The notes below the pieces were generated by a model that was given only the letters and a program-made list of their open reading frames with translations, was not told where the DNA came from and made no database searches. A stretch of DNA of 64,000 nt from Vibrio ishigakensis. Its GTDB lineage: Bacteria > Pseudomonadota > Gammaproteobacteria > Enterobacterales > Vibrionaceae. The stretch covers positions 124,001 to 188,000 of the forward strand of contig NZ_AP024881.1 of the NCBI RefSeq assembly GCF_024347675.1, written 5' to 3'. Within the stretch, counting starts at the first letter, position 1; the number at the start of each line of letters is the position of its first letter. Shown piece by piece: positions 10,077 through 18,759 of the stretch. The position numbers and the translations under genes are program-made.

Positions 10077-10631
10077 ATGGCAAAACAACGCAAGCCCCAA
10101 ATTATAGACAAACAAGAGGTTGCTCGCTCGCGCCTGTTCTGTATTGAATCTCTTGACCTAGAGTTTTCGAACGGAGAGAAGCGCACCTATGAGCGTATGA
10201 AGCCGAGTGGGCGCAATGCGGTGATGATAGTGCCAGTAACGGCCGATGGCGATTTGTTGCTAGTTCGTGAGTATGCTGCTGGTACTGAGAGCTATGAGCT
10301 TGGTTTTCCCAAGGGCCTTATCGATGAAGGTGAGACTGAAGTCGAGGCTGCAAACCGGGAGCTGAAAGAAGAGATTGGCTTCGGTGCTAATCAATTCACT
10401 CCGCTAAAAGAGGTGATCCTAGCGCCTTCGTATTTCTCTAGCCGAATGACCTTGTTCTTGGCAAAAGACCTGTATCCCGAGTCTCTGATTGGCGATGAGC
10501 CTGAACCACTAGAGGTAGTGAAATGGCCATTGGCTCAAGCCAATGACTTGCTTACTCATCTCGATTTTTGCGAGGCGCGCAGCATCAGTGCTTTGATGTT
10601 GGCTCAGCGTTTGTTGGCCGAGGAGCAGTAA
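10077..10631 (+). CDS. nudE: ADP compounds hydrolase NudE (Nudix)
   Basis: Nudix hydrolase, 184 aa, of the NudE type, which in E. coli hydrolyses ADP-ribose, Ap3A and NADH. The Nudix box is complete at about residues 80-102: GLIDEGE, then RELKEEIGF after seven residues. The ATG at 10077 follows GAGGCTAGG. The next gene, cysQ, starts two bases after the TAA; both products handle adenine nucleotide by-products, and this pairing is typical next to eps in Vibrio. Confidence 0.93.
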   Translation: MAKQRKPQIIDKQEVARSRLFCIESLDLEFSNGEKRTYERMKPSGRNAVMIVPVTADGDLLLVREYAAGTESYELGFPKGLIDEGETEVEAANRELKEEIGFGANQFTPLKEVILAPSYFSSRMTLFLAKDLYPESLIGDEPEPLEVVKWPLAQANDLLTHLDFCEARSISALMLAQRLLAEEQ

Positions 10632-10632
10632 G

Positions 10633-11451
10633 ATGAAACAAGACCTTTCCCACCTGCTTCCTGAAGTTATCGATATTGCTCGTTCCGCTGGACAGCTGAT
10701 CCTAGATATCTATCAAAACCGAGATTACGAAGAGTTCACTAAGACAGACGATACCCCAGTAACCAGCGCTGATCTGGCTGCGCATAAGCTGATCATGCAG
10801 AAGCTTCCAGAGCTGACTCCTGACATTCCGGTATTATCTGAAGAAGACGCCGACATTAGTTTGGCGGAGCGTGAGCAATGGGAGCGCTATTGGCTGGTGG
10901 ATCCATTAGATGGCACTCAAGAGTTTATCGCTCGCAGTGGTGATTTTGCTACCATCATTGCTTTGGTAGAACACAATAAGCCAGTGATGGGCGTGGTGTA
11001 TGGGCCTGTCTCTGGCGTGGTTTACTATGCCTATGAGGGCAAGGGTGCTTGGAAGATCCCTGAGCTGGGAGAGAGCATCCGCATTACGACCCACAAGCAC
11101 GAACTGCCTAAACAGAATATTGCGATGGCTATCAGCCGTCGTCAGGACATCAACCGTATTACCGCCTGCATGTCTAATGAGTGGAACTATGAATTAGTGC
11201 CATTAGGTTCGGCAGCGCTTAAGGCCTGTCTAGTGGCTGAAGGTAGCGCAGATTGTTATCTAAGGCTGGGACCAACTGGCGAGTGGGATACGGCGGCGAC
11301 TCAATGCATCGTTGAGCAAGCGGGCGGTACGATTCTAGATACTAAGCTAGACCCGCTCTCTTATAACCTCAGAGAAACCCTAGAGAATCCAAACTTTATT
11401 GTTATTGGCGACCAAGATCTGCCATGGCATGAGATTCTGGTGAAAAAGTAG
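10633..11451 (+). CDS. cysQ: 3'(2'),5'-bisphosphate nucleotidase CysQ
   Basis: Inositol-monophosphatase-fold phosphatase, 272 aa, that removes the 3' phosphate of PAP, a by-product of sulfate assimilation. Metal-binding motifs are visible: EED near residue 74, DPLDGTQEF from residue 90, and GEWDTAATQ near 216. It is co-directional with nudE (one-base gap). Its last 50 bases overlap the 3' end of bioH on the other strand. Confidence 0.95.
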   Translation: MKQDLSHLLPEVIDIARSAGQLILDIYQNRDYEEFTKTDDTPVTSADLAAHKLIMQKLPELTPDIPVLSEEDADISLAEREQWERYWLVDPLDGTQEFIARSGDFATIIALVEHNKPVMGVVYGPVSGVVYYAYEGKGAWKIPELGESIRITTHKHELPKQNIAMAISRRQDINRITACMSNEWNYELVPLGSAALKACLVAEGSADCYLRLGPTGEWDTAATQCIVEQAGGTILDTKLDPLSYNLRETLENPNFIVIGDQDLPWHEILVKK

Positions 11452-12208
11452 CGCTTAACAGCTCGCAGAATGCCTCTCTCTCACTCATAAATGGTGCGTG
11501 GGAGGAGGTATGAAATATATGCGACTCAGCTGAAAGGGCTTCATCCAACATACTCGCCACCTTAACCGGCACCAATCCATCTAACCTTCCGTAGAGACGC
11601 ATCAAGGGCATCTTCAGCTCTTGCAGTTGCTCTCGATAGTCCAAGCTACCCAAAAGTTCTAAACCTAAAGCCAATGAGTCTGGATTTGGCATAGGGCGAG
11701 ATAGAACGGCGCCTTTGAGCTGTTTTACATCCTGTCTTGCCGAAGGGCTTCCCATGGCTTGCAGTGCCATAAAACGTTCAATAGTGCCCTTGAAGTCCTC
11801 GGTGAGCTGCTCGGTAAAGTTCTTTAGAACCTTAGGGGCAATACCACGCCACTTGCTGCCTTCTGCGGCAAACTTTGGAGAGCTAGCAAGGGTAACTAAG
11901 TGTTCAACGCGCTCAGGGTGATTGAGTGCAATATGGGTAGATACTAAGCCACCCAGAGACCAGCCAAGCCAAATTGCTTTTTTTGGTGCTCTTTCTAGGA
12001 CACAGCGGCAGATATCTTCGATGGACTGACAGTGGTTATGGTGACTATGCCCATACCCAGGAAGGTCAACGGTATGCAGAGTGAAATGCTTAGAAAGATA
12101 GTCGCTGACTTGCTGCCACACCGCACCATTCATACCCCAGCCATGAACTAGCACTAGATCTGGGCCGTTTCCTTGGGTTTCCCAATGCAGTTGCGTCATA
12201 TCAGTCAT
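11402..12208 (-). CDS. bioH: Pimeloyl-ACP methyl ester carboxylesterase BioH
   Basis: Alpha/beta hydrolase, 268 aa, that cleaves methyl pimeloyl-ACP in biotin synthesis. The oxyanion motif VHGWGMNG lies near residue 20, the nucleophile elbow GWSLGG near residue 80, and a C-terminal His in SSHAPFMS near 240. The ATG at 12208 has GGAGAG six bases upstream, favouring it over the ATG at 12199. The C-terminal tail runs into the cysQ coding region on the opposite strand. Divergent from comF. Confidence 0.93.
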   Translation of the reverse strand: MTDMTQLHWETQGNGPDLVLVHGWGMNGAVWQQVSDYLSKHFTLHTVDLPGYGHSHHNHCQSIEDICRCVLERAPKKAIWLGWSLGGLVSTHIALNHPERVEHLVTLASSPKFAAEGSKWRGIAPKVLKNFTEQLTEDFKGTIERFMALQAMGSPSARQDVKQLKGAVLSRPMPNPDSLALGLELLGSLDYREQLQELKMPLMRLYGRLDGLVPVKVASMLDEALSAESHIFHTSSHAPFMSEREAFCELLSATFSPESHAMADLGRQ

Positions 12209-12276
12209 CTTTCACTCTCCAGCACTTTCCGTAAGACTTAAAATCAAAAAGCTTGAGGCAGAGTAGGGGAAATGGC

Positions 12277-12993
12277 GTGATAACTCAAACCTTTCATTGC
12301 AAAGCAAGACAGCTGATCATCCAATTGATTGGGAATCGCTGTGATTTGTGTAATAGGAAATTAAGCTCGCAATCAGTGTGGTGTGAAGACTGCTTGCTAC
12401 TAATCCCGAATAAATCTCGCTGTAAGCGATGTGGTGCGCCCCAAGTTAATGCGGAAAGTCACTGTGGCGAGTGCATTAGTTATCCCGTACTTTGGGATAG
12501 GCTCTATTGTGTCAGTGACTATGAGGCCCCTATTTCTGATTACGTAAAGAGAATCAAATATACTCGTCAGTTTTGGCATTCTCGCGTTCTCGCTCAACTA
12601 CTGTCTGAAAAAATTATCGACCCTGCACCATTACTCTTATCCGTTCCTACCCATTGGCGACGCTTAGTTTGGCGAGGCTTCAATCAGAGTCATTATCTTG
12701 CCTATTACCTTTCTCAAGGACTCGGTATCCATTACCTACCGGATGTTCTAGTACGAACTCGGCATACCAAGATGCAGATGGAATTAGATAGAAGTAAACG
12801 TCTGAAAAACCTCAATAATGCTTTTCAGATTAACCCCGCCCGTTTGGCTGAGATGCAAAGGTATCATCGTGTTGCCATAGTCGATGATGTGGTGACAACG
12901 GGCTCAACGGTCGGAGAAATCTGCAAGCTTCTGCGACAAATAGGAGTAGAAGAGATAGAGATATATTGCTTGTGCAGAGCGTCTCGAGGTTGA
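12277..12993 (+). CDS. comF: ComF family phosphoribosyltransferase-like protein
   Basis: ComF/GntX-type protein, 238 aa from the GTG at 12277. That start has AGGGGA at a good distance; the frame extends upstream to a TTG at 12253. Zinc-finger-like cysteines occur in the N-terminal quarter (CDLC, CEDC, CKRC, CGEC). The C-terminus has the PRTase PRPP motif [14 protein letters not shown] near residue 205. ComF is linked to DNA uptake in naturally competent bacteria, including Vibrio; its biochemical role is not settled. Divergent from bioH. Confidence 0.9.
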   Translation: MITQTFHCKARQLIIQLIGNRCDLCNRKLSSQSVWCEDCLLLIPNKSRCKRCGAPQVNAESHCGECISYPVLWDRLYCVSDYEAPISDYVKRIKYTRQFWHSRVLAQLLSEKIIDPAPLLLSVPTHWRRLVWRGFNQSHYLAYYLSQGLGIHYLPDVLVRTRHTKMQMELDRSKRLKNLNNAFQINPARLAEMQRYHRVAIVDDVVTTGSTVGEICKLLRQIGVEEIEIYCLCRASRG

Positions 12994-13037
12994 GTCTGAT
13001 GTGTCTGGCAAGTTTTGATGGCGATATTACGAAATTA

Positions 13038-13066
13038 TTGGAATTGAGTCTGGTTCGGAGTATAGT
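13038..13066 (+). promoter_or_regulatory. nfuA promoter (-35/-10)
   Basis: TTGGAA at 13038-13043 and TATAGT at 13061-13066 are separated by exactly 17 bases. The predicted start of transcription is near 13073, about 30 bases before the nfuA GTG at 13104. This supports the short nfuA reading frame. Confidence 0.65.
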
Positions 13067-13074
13067 AACGAAAA

Positions 13075-13099
13075 ATAACCTACAGAATTACTCGGGTAT
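13075..13099 (+). promoter_or_regulatory. Candidate IscR operator (type 1-like) at nfuA
   Basis: A 25-base dyad-like site beginning ATAACC and ending GGGTAT agrees at 21 of 25 positions, by hand count, with the IscR type 1 consensus (ATASYYGACTR...YAGTCRRSTAT). It starts at the predicted transcription start, where bound [2Fe-2S]-IscR would repress. The E. coli nfuA promoter is a known IscR target, which agrees with the context. Confidence 0.65.
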
Positions 13100-13103
13100 T
13101 GTT

Positions 13104-13694
13104 GTGTCAAATACTATTACTATTACCGAAAGTGCTCAATCGCACTTCGCTAACCTACTCGGCCAGCAGGCTGAAGGAACTAACATTCGCGTGTTCGTGG
13201 TAAATCCGGGTACGCCAAGTGCTGAATGTGGTGTTTCTTACTGTCCACCAGAAGCGGTAGAAGCTACCGATACTGAGATGAAGTTCGAAGCGTTTTCAGC
13301 CTATGTTGACGAGTTGAGCCTTCCTTTCCTTGAGGATGCAGAGATCGATTATGTCACCGACAAAATGGGCTCTCAGCTAACTCTTAAGGCGCCAAACGCT
13401 AAGATGCGTAAGGTTTCTGACGATGCACCGCTTATCGAGCGTGTAGAGTATGTTATCCAAACTCAGGTTAACCCACAGCTAGCAAGCCACGGTGGTCACC
13501 TCAACCTTGTTAAGATCACGGATGACAACATCGCTCTGGTTCAGTTCGGTGGTGGTTGTAACGGCTGTTCTATGGTAGACGTTACCCTAAAGGACGGTAT
13601 CGAGAAGCAACTTCTACAAGAGTTTGCTGGTGAACTGAATGGCGTTAAAGATGCTACTGAGCACGAGCAAGGCGCTCACTCTTACTATAAGTAA
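13104..13694 (+). CDS. nfuA: Fe-S biogenesis protein NfuA
   Basis: Fe-S carrier, 196 aa from the GTG at 13104: a degenerate A-type domain (residues 1-95) with [13 protein letters not shown], then a Nfu domain with [10 protein letters not shown] holding the cluster-binding CxxC. The open frame extends back to 12966, but the extra 46 residues are not family-like, overlap comF and contain the predicted promoter, so they are rejected. Ribosome binding sequence before the GTG is weak. A strong terminator follows, shared with envZ. Confidence 0.94.
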   Translation: MSNTITITESAQSHFANLLGQQAEGTNIRVFVVNPGTPSAECGVSYCPPEAVEATDTEMKFEAFSAYVDELSLPFLEDAEIDYVTDKMGSQLTLKAPNAKMRKVSDDAPLIERVEYVIQTQVNPQLASHGGHLNLVKITDDNIALVQFGGGCNGCSMVDVTLKDGIEKQLLQEFAGELNGVKDATEHEQGAHSYYK

Positions 13695-13713
13695 GAATAT
13701 GAATTAAAGAAAA

Positions 13714-13736
13714 GGCACGCTGAGCGTGCCTTTTTT
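13714..13736. terminator. Bidirectional terminator between nfuA and envZ
   Basis: GGCACGC at 13714-13720, loop TGA, GCGTGCC at 13724-13730, then TTTTTT. A-run AAAA precedes the stem, so the hairpin can also serve envZ on the - strand. Confidence 0.85.
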
Positions 13737-13743
13737 GTGTCTG

Positions 13744-15138
13744 TTATTTATGAGCCTTGAAGGTAACGGCGACCTTGAGACCGCCTTGAGGGCGATTCTC
13801 CATCTTAATCTCGCCACTGTGCTCAGTGATGATGCGCTTCACTATCGCTAGGCCCAGACCCGTACCTTCACTACCGCGAGCGGTATCACCGCGAGTAAAG
13901 GGTTCAAACACGCTTTCAATTTGATCCTCTGGTATTCCTGGGCCATTGTCCTCAAGGATAAACTGCACTTTCTGACCTTGTTCAATACTCTTGGTCGTAA
14001 TTCCAATCCAGTCATCGCCGTAGCGCTGGGCGTTCACCAACAAATTGCTTAGGGCGCGACGTAGCGGAATATTGCTAGCGTAGATATCTGGCAGATTCTC
14101 ATCTAAGTCATAGGTGACCTGACACTTCATAAGACCTTCAAAGAACTTCTCATTAGGTGCTGGCGAGCCAATATCGGTACTGGCCCCCTCTTGATAGTTT
14201 TCTACCGCACGATACAGGTCTTCGGCTAATGCATTGAGATTAATCGCCTCAAACTCGCTTTGATCCACCGGTTTTAGGTAGTCCATGAACTGGGCAATGA
14301 TCTCATTACACTCTTCAGTATCCTGAATAATGCCTTCGGCGAGATATCTGTCTTGCTCAGACATCATCTCAGTGGCCAGGCGGATACGTGTCAGTGGCGT
14401 ACGGATATCATGACTGATACCAGCCAGCATCAAGCGTCTGTCTTCTTCTAATGCTTCTATACCTCGCGCCATCTTGTTAAAGGCCAAGGTTACTTCACGG
14501 ATCTCCGTAGTGCCTTTCTCTTCCAGCGGCTTAGGTATCACGCCCTTACCAACACTAATGGCTGCTTCCTCAAGGCTCTTCAATGGTCTGTTTTGCCAAC
14601 GGATAAAGCCCCAGCCACCCAGAATAATCAGTAGCGTTATTAATAAGCTATTGATAAAGAAAGGCTTAAATTCGTCTTGGGTTAGCTCAGAGAGGGGAAC
14701 CTTAAGAAGCCAGTTTGGCATGGAGTCGAGCTTGATCCACAACAGGTAGCTCTCACTGTCTCGACTGAGGCGCGCTTCAGCGGGAGAGCCTAACTCTTCA
14801 CTGATCTCATCGCTCATAAAGTCGAGGTAGAAGGATTTTTCGAATTCTTGTTCGTAGATGCCAGCATAGGGTCTGACACTTACTCCAAGGCGAAGCAGTA
14901 GTGCCTGCCTGAGTGGTGCAGTACGTTGGGCTTCAGGGATACCGAGCTCGACCTCTTTGCGGATACGAGCGTTCTCTTCCATGACCAGATTGATTTCGTA
15001 AGAGAGGATGCGGTTGAACTGTTTTAGGCTTGGGAGAAGAGCGTAGTTGAGTACCGCGTAGTACGAGAACACTTGGCTTGCGATTAGCAGGACTATGAAG
15101 CCAATGATGGATTGTGTTATCGAACTACGCGAACGCAT
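13744..15138 (-). CDS. envZ: Osmosensor histidine kinase EnvZ
   Basis: Two-component sensor kinase, 464 aa. Membrane segments lie at about residues 9-32 and 159-179 around a periplasmic sensor region; a HAMP linker follows. The H-box [12 protein letters not shown] places the phosphorylated His at 243, and the ATPase domain has an N-box region ([11 protein letters not shown]), DNGPGIP and GTGLGLAIV. The gene starts seven bases after ompR, its partner regulator, as one transcription unit. Confidence 0.95.
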   Translation of the reverse strand: MRSRSSITQSIIGFIVLLIASQVFSYYAVLNYALLPSLKQFNRILSYEINLVMEENARIRKEVELGIPEAQRTAPLRQALLLRLGVSVRPYAGIYEQEFEKSFYLDFMSDEISEELGSPAEARLSRDSESYLLWIKLDSMPNWLLKVPLSELTQDEFKPFFINSLLITLLIILGGWGFIRWQNRPLKSLEEAAISVGKGVIPKPLEEKGTTEIREVTLAFNKMARGIEALEEDRRLMLAGISHDIRTPLTRIRLATEMMSEQDRYLAEGIIQDTEECNEIIAQFMDYLKPVDQSEFEAINLNALAEDLYRAVENYQEGASTDIGSPAPNEKFFEGLMKCQVTYDLDENLPDIYASNIPLRRALSNLLVNAQRYGDDWIGITTKSIEQGQKVQFILEDNGPGIPEDQIESVFEPFTRGDTARGSEGTGLGLAIVKRIITEHSGEIKMENRPQGGLKVAVTFKAHK

Positions 15139-15145
15139 AAAGGCC

Positions 15146-15865
15146 TTAAACCTTCTTGCCGTCTGGGACGAATACGTAACCTAGGCCCCATACGGTTTGA
15201 ATATAACGAGGATGGCTTGGGTCTTCCTCAATGATGCGACGTAGACGCGAGATTTGAACGTCGATTGAACGCTCCATTGCCGAGTATTCACGACCGCGCG
15301 CTAGGTTCATTAGCTTGTCACGAGACATAGGCTCACGTGCGTTAGTCACTAGGATTTTCAGCACAGCAAACTCACCTGAAGTCAGCGGGATAAGTTGCTC
15401 ACCCTTGTACATCTCACGAGTACCTAGGTTTAAAGAGAACTCACCGAATTCAACTACAGATTCTTGCGAGCTAGGAGCACCAGGTGCTTCTACTGATTGA
15501 CGACGCAATACAGCGCGTGCACGAGCAAGAAGTTCGCGTGGGTTGAATGGCTTAGGAAGATAATCGTCTGCACCTACCTCTAGACCTACGATACGGTCGA
15601 TTTCATCGCCCTTCGCAGTCAGCATTAGGATAGGAAGCATGTTGTTTGCGCTACGTAGGCGACGACAGATAGATAGGCCATCTTCACCAGGCAACATAAG
15701 ATCTAGGATCATTAGGTTGAAGTTTTCGCGAGTAAGCAAACGGTCCATTTGCTCTGCGTTCGATACAGTACGAACCTGGAAGCCTTGCTCTGAAAGATAT
15801 CTTTCTAGAAGGGAGCGCAAACGAGCGTCGTCATCGACGACTAGAATTTTGAAGTTTTCTTGCAT
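15146..15865 (-). CDS. ompR: Response regulator OmpR
   Basis: DNA-binding response regulator, 239 aa. The receiver domain has acidic pocket DDD at 11-13, phospho-acceptor Asp 55 ([10 protein letters not shown]) and a conserved Lys in LPKPF. The winged-helix C-terminal domain carries the [19 protein letters not shown] recognition region. Adjacent to and co-transcribed with envZ. The upstream region holds repeated AATGTAAC-type sequences that may be OmpR sites. Confidence 0.96.
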   Translation of the reverse strand: MQENFKILVVDDDARLRSLLERYLSEQGFQVRTVSNAEQMDRLLTRENFNLMILDLMLPGEDGLSICRRLRSANNMLPILMLTAKGDEIDRIVGLEVGADDYLPKPFNPRELLARARAVLRRQSVEAPGAPSSQESVVEFGEFSLNLGTREMYKGEQLIPLTSGEFAVLKILVTNAREPMSRDKLMNLARGREYSAMERSIDVQISRLRRIIEEDPSHPRYIQTVWGLGYVFVPDGKKV

Positions 15866-15980
15866 GAGACTAGACCTATCTAACCAATATGTTTTGAACT
15901 AATAATTTGGCGGTTGCAATCAGGTAGTCCATCACTCCGCAATCTTGCTCCTTAACACGCCTGCTAAAAAAGAACCCGTA

Positions 15981-16070
15981 GAAATGTAACAAAACTCGCC
16001 CAAGTATAGACATATAAAGTGTTAATGAATGTTAACCGGATTGGAAATTCATAAATTAAATGAATGTAAC
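15981..16070. promoter_or_regulatory. Repeated AATGTAAC motifs upstream of ompR
   Basis: GAAATGTAAC at 15981-15990, GTTAATGAATGTTAAC at 16021-16036 and TGAATGTAAC at 16061-16070 are related copies in the 214-base gap between greB and ompR. Their complement, GTTACATT, resembles half sites bound by OmpR in enterobacteria. A TATACT -10-like hexamer for ompR lies on the - strand near 16003-16008. No clear greB terminator is visible here. Confidence 0.35.
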
Positions 16071-16079
16071 GTGCTGTTT

Positions 16080-16580
16080 TTAGTCATTTTCTAACCAGTC
16101 TGGGCTTTGGTAACTAATTCTATTAACAAACCACAGCTTGATACCTTCAGGGGTACGAACCTCCACTTCGTCATCCGCTTCTTTCTTGAGCAGAGCGCGA
16201 GCCATAGGGGAGTCGATAGAGATATAGCGTTTTACTTCTTCCCCATAGATCTCATCCGGACCAACGATTCGAAACTGCTTTATCTCACCCGCTTCGTTTT
16301 CTATTTCCACCCAAGCACCAAAGAAAACCTTGCCGTCTTGAGCTGGGGAATAATCGATAACCTTGAGATCGGGCATACGCTTACGTAGATACCTAACCCT
16401 ACGGTCTATCTGTCTTAGTAAACGCTTGTTGTATTGATAGTCTGCATTTTCAGAGCGATCGCCTAGGCTAGCAGCCCAAGTCACTATCTTAGTGACCTCT
16501 GGGCGACGTTCATGCCAAAGGTAGTCGTGCTCTTTTTGCAGCTTTTCGAAACCCTCACGGGTTATCAGGTTAGTTTTCAT
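16080..16580 (-). CDS. greB: Transcription elongation factor GreB
   Basis: RNA polymerase secondary-channel factor, 166 aa, that stimulates transcript cleavage in backtracked complexes. N-terminal coiled-coil (residues 1-75) has the GreB-type segment GDRSENADYQYNKRLLRQID with the conserved acidic loop, followed by the FKBP-like domain (FFGAWVEIENEAGE). Same strand as ompR-envZ, 214 bases upstream of ompR. Confidence 0.96.
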   Translation of the reverse strand: MKTNLITREGFEKLQKEHDYLWHERRPEVTKIVTWAASLGDRSENADYQYNKRLLRQIDRRVRYLRKRMPDLKVIDYSPAQDGKVFFGAWVEIENEAGEIKQFRIVGPDEIYGEEVKRYISIDSPMARALLKKEADDEVEVRTPEGIKLWFVNRISYQSPDWLEND

Positions 16581-16640
16581 AGAGTTAAGCTATTCTTTTT
16601 TCTTCACTTTACCTAACCTGATACCCAGTTCCAAGAAGGC

Positions 16641-18548
16641 TTATTCTCTGCCAAGCAGATAAGTTTCGTCACTGCTCACAACAGCGCCATTTTTCAGGAA
16701 GTTCTTCCCTAAAATCATACTGTATTCAAAACGGCTACGGTCTTGAAGGTTCACACGAACCGATTTGGTTACCTCGCCTAGGGTCACATTCATCATTACT
16801 ACTGGGCGCTCGTTTGGCTTTTCGCCTGCTTTTGCACGGATACGCATGATGTCGACGACTTCGCGGGTGAATGACTCTTTCATTCCCTCAGCATTCTGAT
16901 AGTCGAAGCTCACCATAGGCTTGCCATCTTCCTCGAAGCGCTTGATGTTTAATGCATTCATTGAGCTAACATCGGCACCTGTATCCAATTTTACAGACAA
17001 GCGCAGGCCTTCAACGGTGGCTTTCTCGATATAGCCGGCAGTAAACAGCGGTCTTGGGTCTAACAAGTCTTCGGTGCGGGTATTGATTATAACGCCATCT
17101 TTATTGAAGCCTCGGCCGATGGCGAAGTAGGTATCATCGCCCTCATCAGCAACCTCAAGAGCAAACTCCATCTGCTGCTCTTTACCGCCTACGGTAACGG
17201 GCTCTTTAACGACAGGACGCACAGAGTCACCAACACGAATCTTGCGGTCAACTGGCTTAATGACCTTCTTGTCATCGCCATTGGCGTTCGGGATATAGAA
17301 GCTTACCTGTTCGCCACTTTCCCCTTTAACTAACTCAAAACTCTGCACAAACAGTACTGGGGTATCGATAGCAAAAGAAGGTTTTGCCTCTACCGGTGTG
17401 CCGTCGATGTATAAGATCTCATGAGGAGTAATGGTAGTTGGCTTACTCTTGCTCAGTAGCTCACCAAAGGTTAGGTCCTCCGCACGCAGAACATTTTTGT
17501 CACCTGTGTTGATAACAAAGTGTTTGCTAAGGCTGTTCTTGCCCATGCGTAACTGGGAGCTGTATTTAGAGCGATCCTTTAGGTAGGCAAGGATAGACTT
17601 GTTAAAGTCTCCGGCCTCTAGAGGCACTGAAACCAATGGTCTCTCTGTTCCGCTCACGCGAAGCATGCGTACCAGTGGTAGTGTCATCTGTGTCTTTTGT
17701 CCCGCCTTGTTTGCGGTATCAAAGGTCACAAGCTTTTTCTCTTCATCAATCTTGATGTTGGTCGCATGTAGTTGGCTGTAGTTGTTGGCCATGCTAAAGC
17801 TGGTCTTAAGAGGAATATTTCCGACAAAGATCTCTTCACTACGACCAAGCACACGTGCGTTCTCTTGATCTTGCAGGTAGTCATAGCCTGCAAATACCCA
17901 AGCGTGTTTCTTCAAGAAGGTTTTACCTATCAGGATAGGTGCTGAGAAGGCGCTGCGGTCGGTAAGGTTTACGTCCGTATCTACGGTTACACCAGCGATG
18001 GTCAGTGGCATATTGATAACCGGGCGATAGATTGGGGTTTCACTGGTGCGACTGCGAATGACACTGGTACGTGCTAGTGGGTATTCCAATGAGATAACCT
18101 CACCGCTTACAGGGTGCCTTAAATCAAAGGTCACTACACCTTGGATATCACGCTCAGGGTTGTCGAAGCTTTCAAGCCACCAGTTACTCTTAGGGCCGCC
18201 ATACTCATCCACGATCACCTGCATCAGCTCAGTGTTCTTCAGGCCTTTGTATTTCGGGTTGTTGGAGTAAACCTGAATGTTCTCGGCGTGCATCGAGGTG
18301 GTATCTGCGCCTGTATCTATTTTGCCTATGTAAGGAAGGTCTTTGAGCTCAGGGATGTCCTGGTGATAAACATTCTCTACGCGACCTAAGATGACTTTCT
18401 CATCCCAAGTTAGGGCAGGAGCGGCTGTGGTATACGGGGCTTTGTCTGAATCTAGCATAGTAACGGCATGGGCTTCGTTCACAATGGCTTTCGGTGCTAG
18501 CAGAGCTGCCGCTAGCAAGGAGAGGGAGTAGGTAAACCTTTTTTTCAT
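16641..18548 (-). CDS. Periplasmic retropepsin-like (Zn_protease/PF05618-type) protein with four modules
   Basis: A 635 aa exported protein: signal peptide MKKRFTYSLSLLAAALLAPK...AHA, cut near residue 28. Four related modules can be read by eye. Module 1 (about 53-236) has KIDTGADTTSMHA with DTGAD at 78-82 and TDRSAFSAPILIGKTFLKK at 196-214. Module 4 (about 503-635) has KLDTGADVSSMNA with DTGAD at 522-526 and QDRSRFEYSMILGKNFLKN. Modules 2 (about 236-355) and 3 (about 379-495) keep the overall pattern (KDRSKYSSQLRMGKNSLSK in module 2) but lack DTGAD. The family is often labelled ATP-dependent zinc protease, yet the motif is that of retroviral-type aspartic proteases. Substrate unknown. Monocistronic, divergent from tex. 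Confidence 0.8.
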   Translation of the reverse strand: MKKRFTYSLSLLAAALLAPKAIVNEAHAVTMLDSDKAPYTTAAPALTWDEKVILGRVENVYHQDIPELKDLPYIGKIDTGADTTSMHAENIQVYSNNPKYKGLKNTELMQVIVDEYGGPKSNWWLESFDNPERDIQGVVTFDLRHPVSGEVISLEYPLARTSVIRSRTSETPIYRPVINMPLTIAGVTVDTDVNLTDRSAFSAPILIGKTFLKKHAWVFAGYDYLQDQENARVLGRSEEIFVGNIPLKTSFSMANNYSQLHATNIKIDEEKKLVTFDTANKAGQKTQMTLPLVRMLRVSGTERPLVSVPLEAGDFNKSILAYLKDRSKYSSQLRMGKNSLSKHFVINTGDKNVLRAEDLTFGELLSKSKPTTITPHEILYIDGTPVEAKPSFAIDTPVLFVQSFELVKGESGEQVSFYIPNANGDDKKVIKPVDRKIRVGDSVRPVVKEPVTVGGKEQQMEFALEVADEGDDTYFAIGRGFNKDGVIINTRTEDLLDPRPLFTAGYIEKATVEGLRLSVKLDTGADVSSMNALNIKRFEEDGKPMVSFDYQNAEGMKESFTREVVDIMRIRAKAGEKPNERPVVMMNVTLGEVTKSVRVNLQDRSRFEYSMILGKNFLKNGAVVSSDETYLLGRE

Positions 18549-18759
18549 TCTCTATATCCGTATTCAATCTGCGGAAAGTGCTTTACTAATTTTAACCAAG
18601 AATCAGTAACTTGCTGGCAAATATTCAGTTAATTTTTATCACTTTGATTCATATGAATGTAAATTGTTCCCTTACGTTAAATCCTTGTCAGGGTAGTGGT
18701 TTTTTCGCTAACTGCCCCCATTAACAAAAGACTATTACTCACAAAGAAGTGAATTAGGG

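Noticed and set aside
12966..13103. N-terminal extension of nfuA to the first in-frame start
   Set aside because: The 46 extra residues overlap comF, are not like the family, and contain the predicted promoter and IscR-like site.
18648..18657. TTCATATGAA palindrome between the protease-like gene and tex
   Set aside because: A ten-base palindrome in A/T-rich sequence is expected by chance at this scale.
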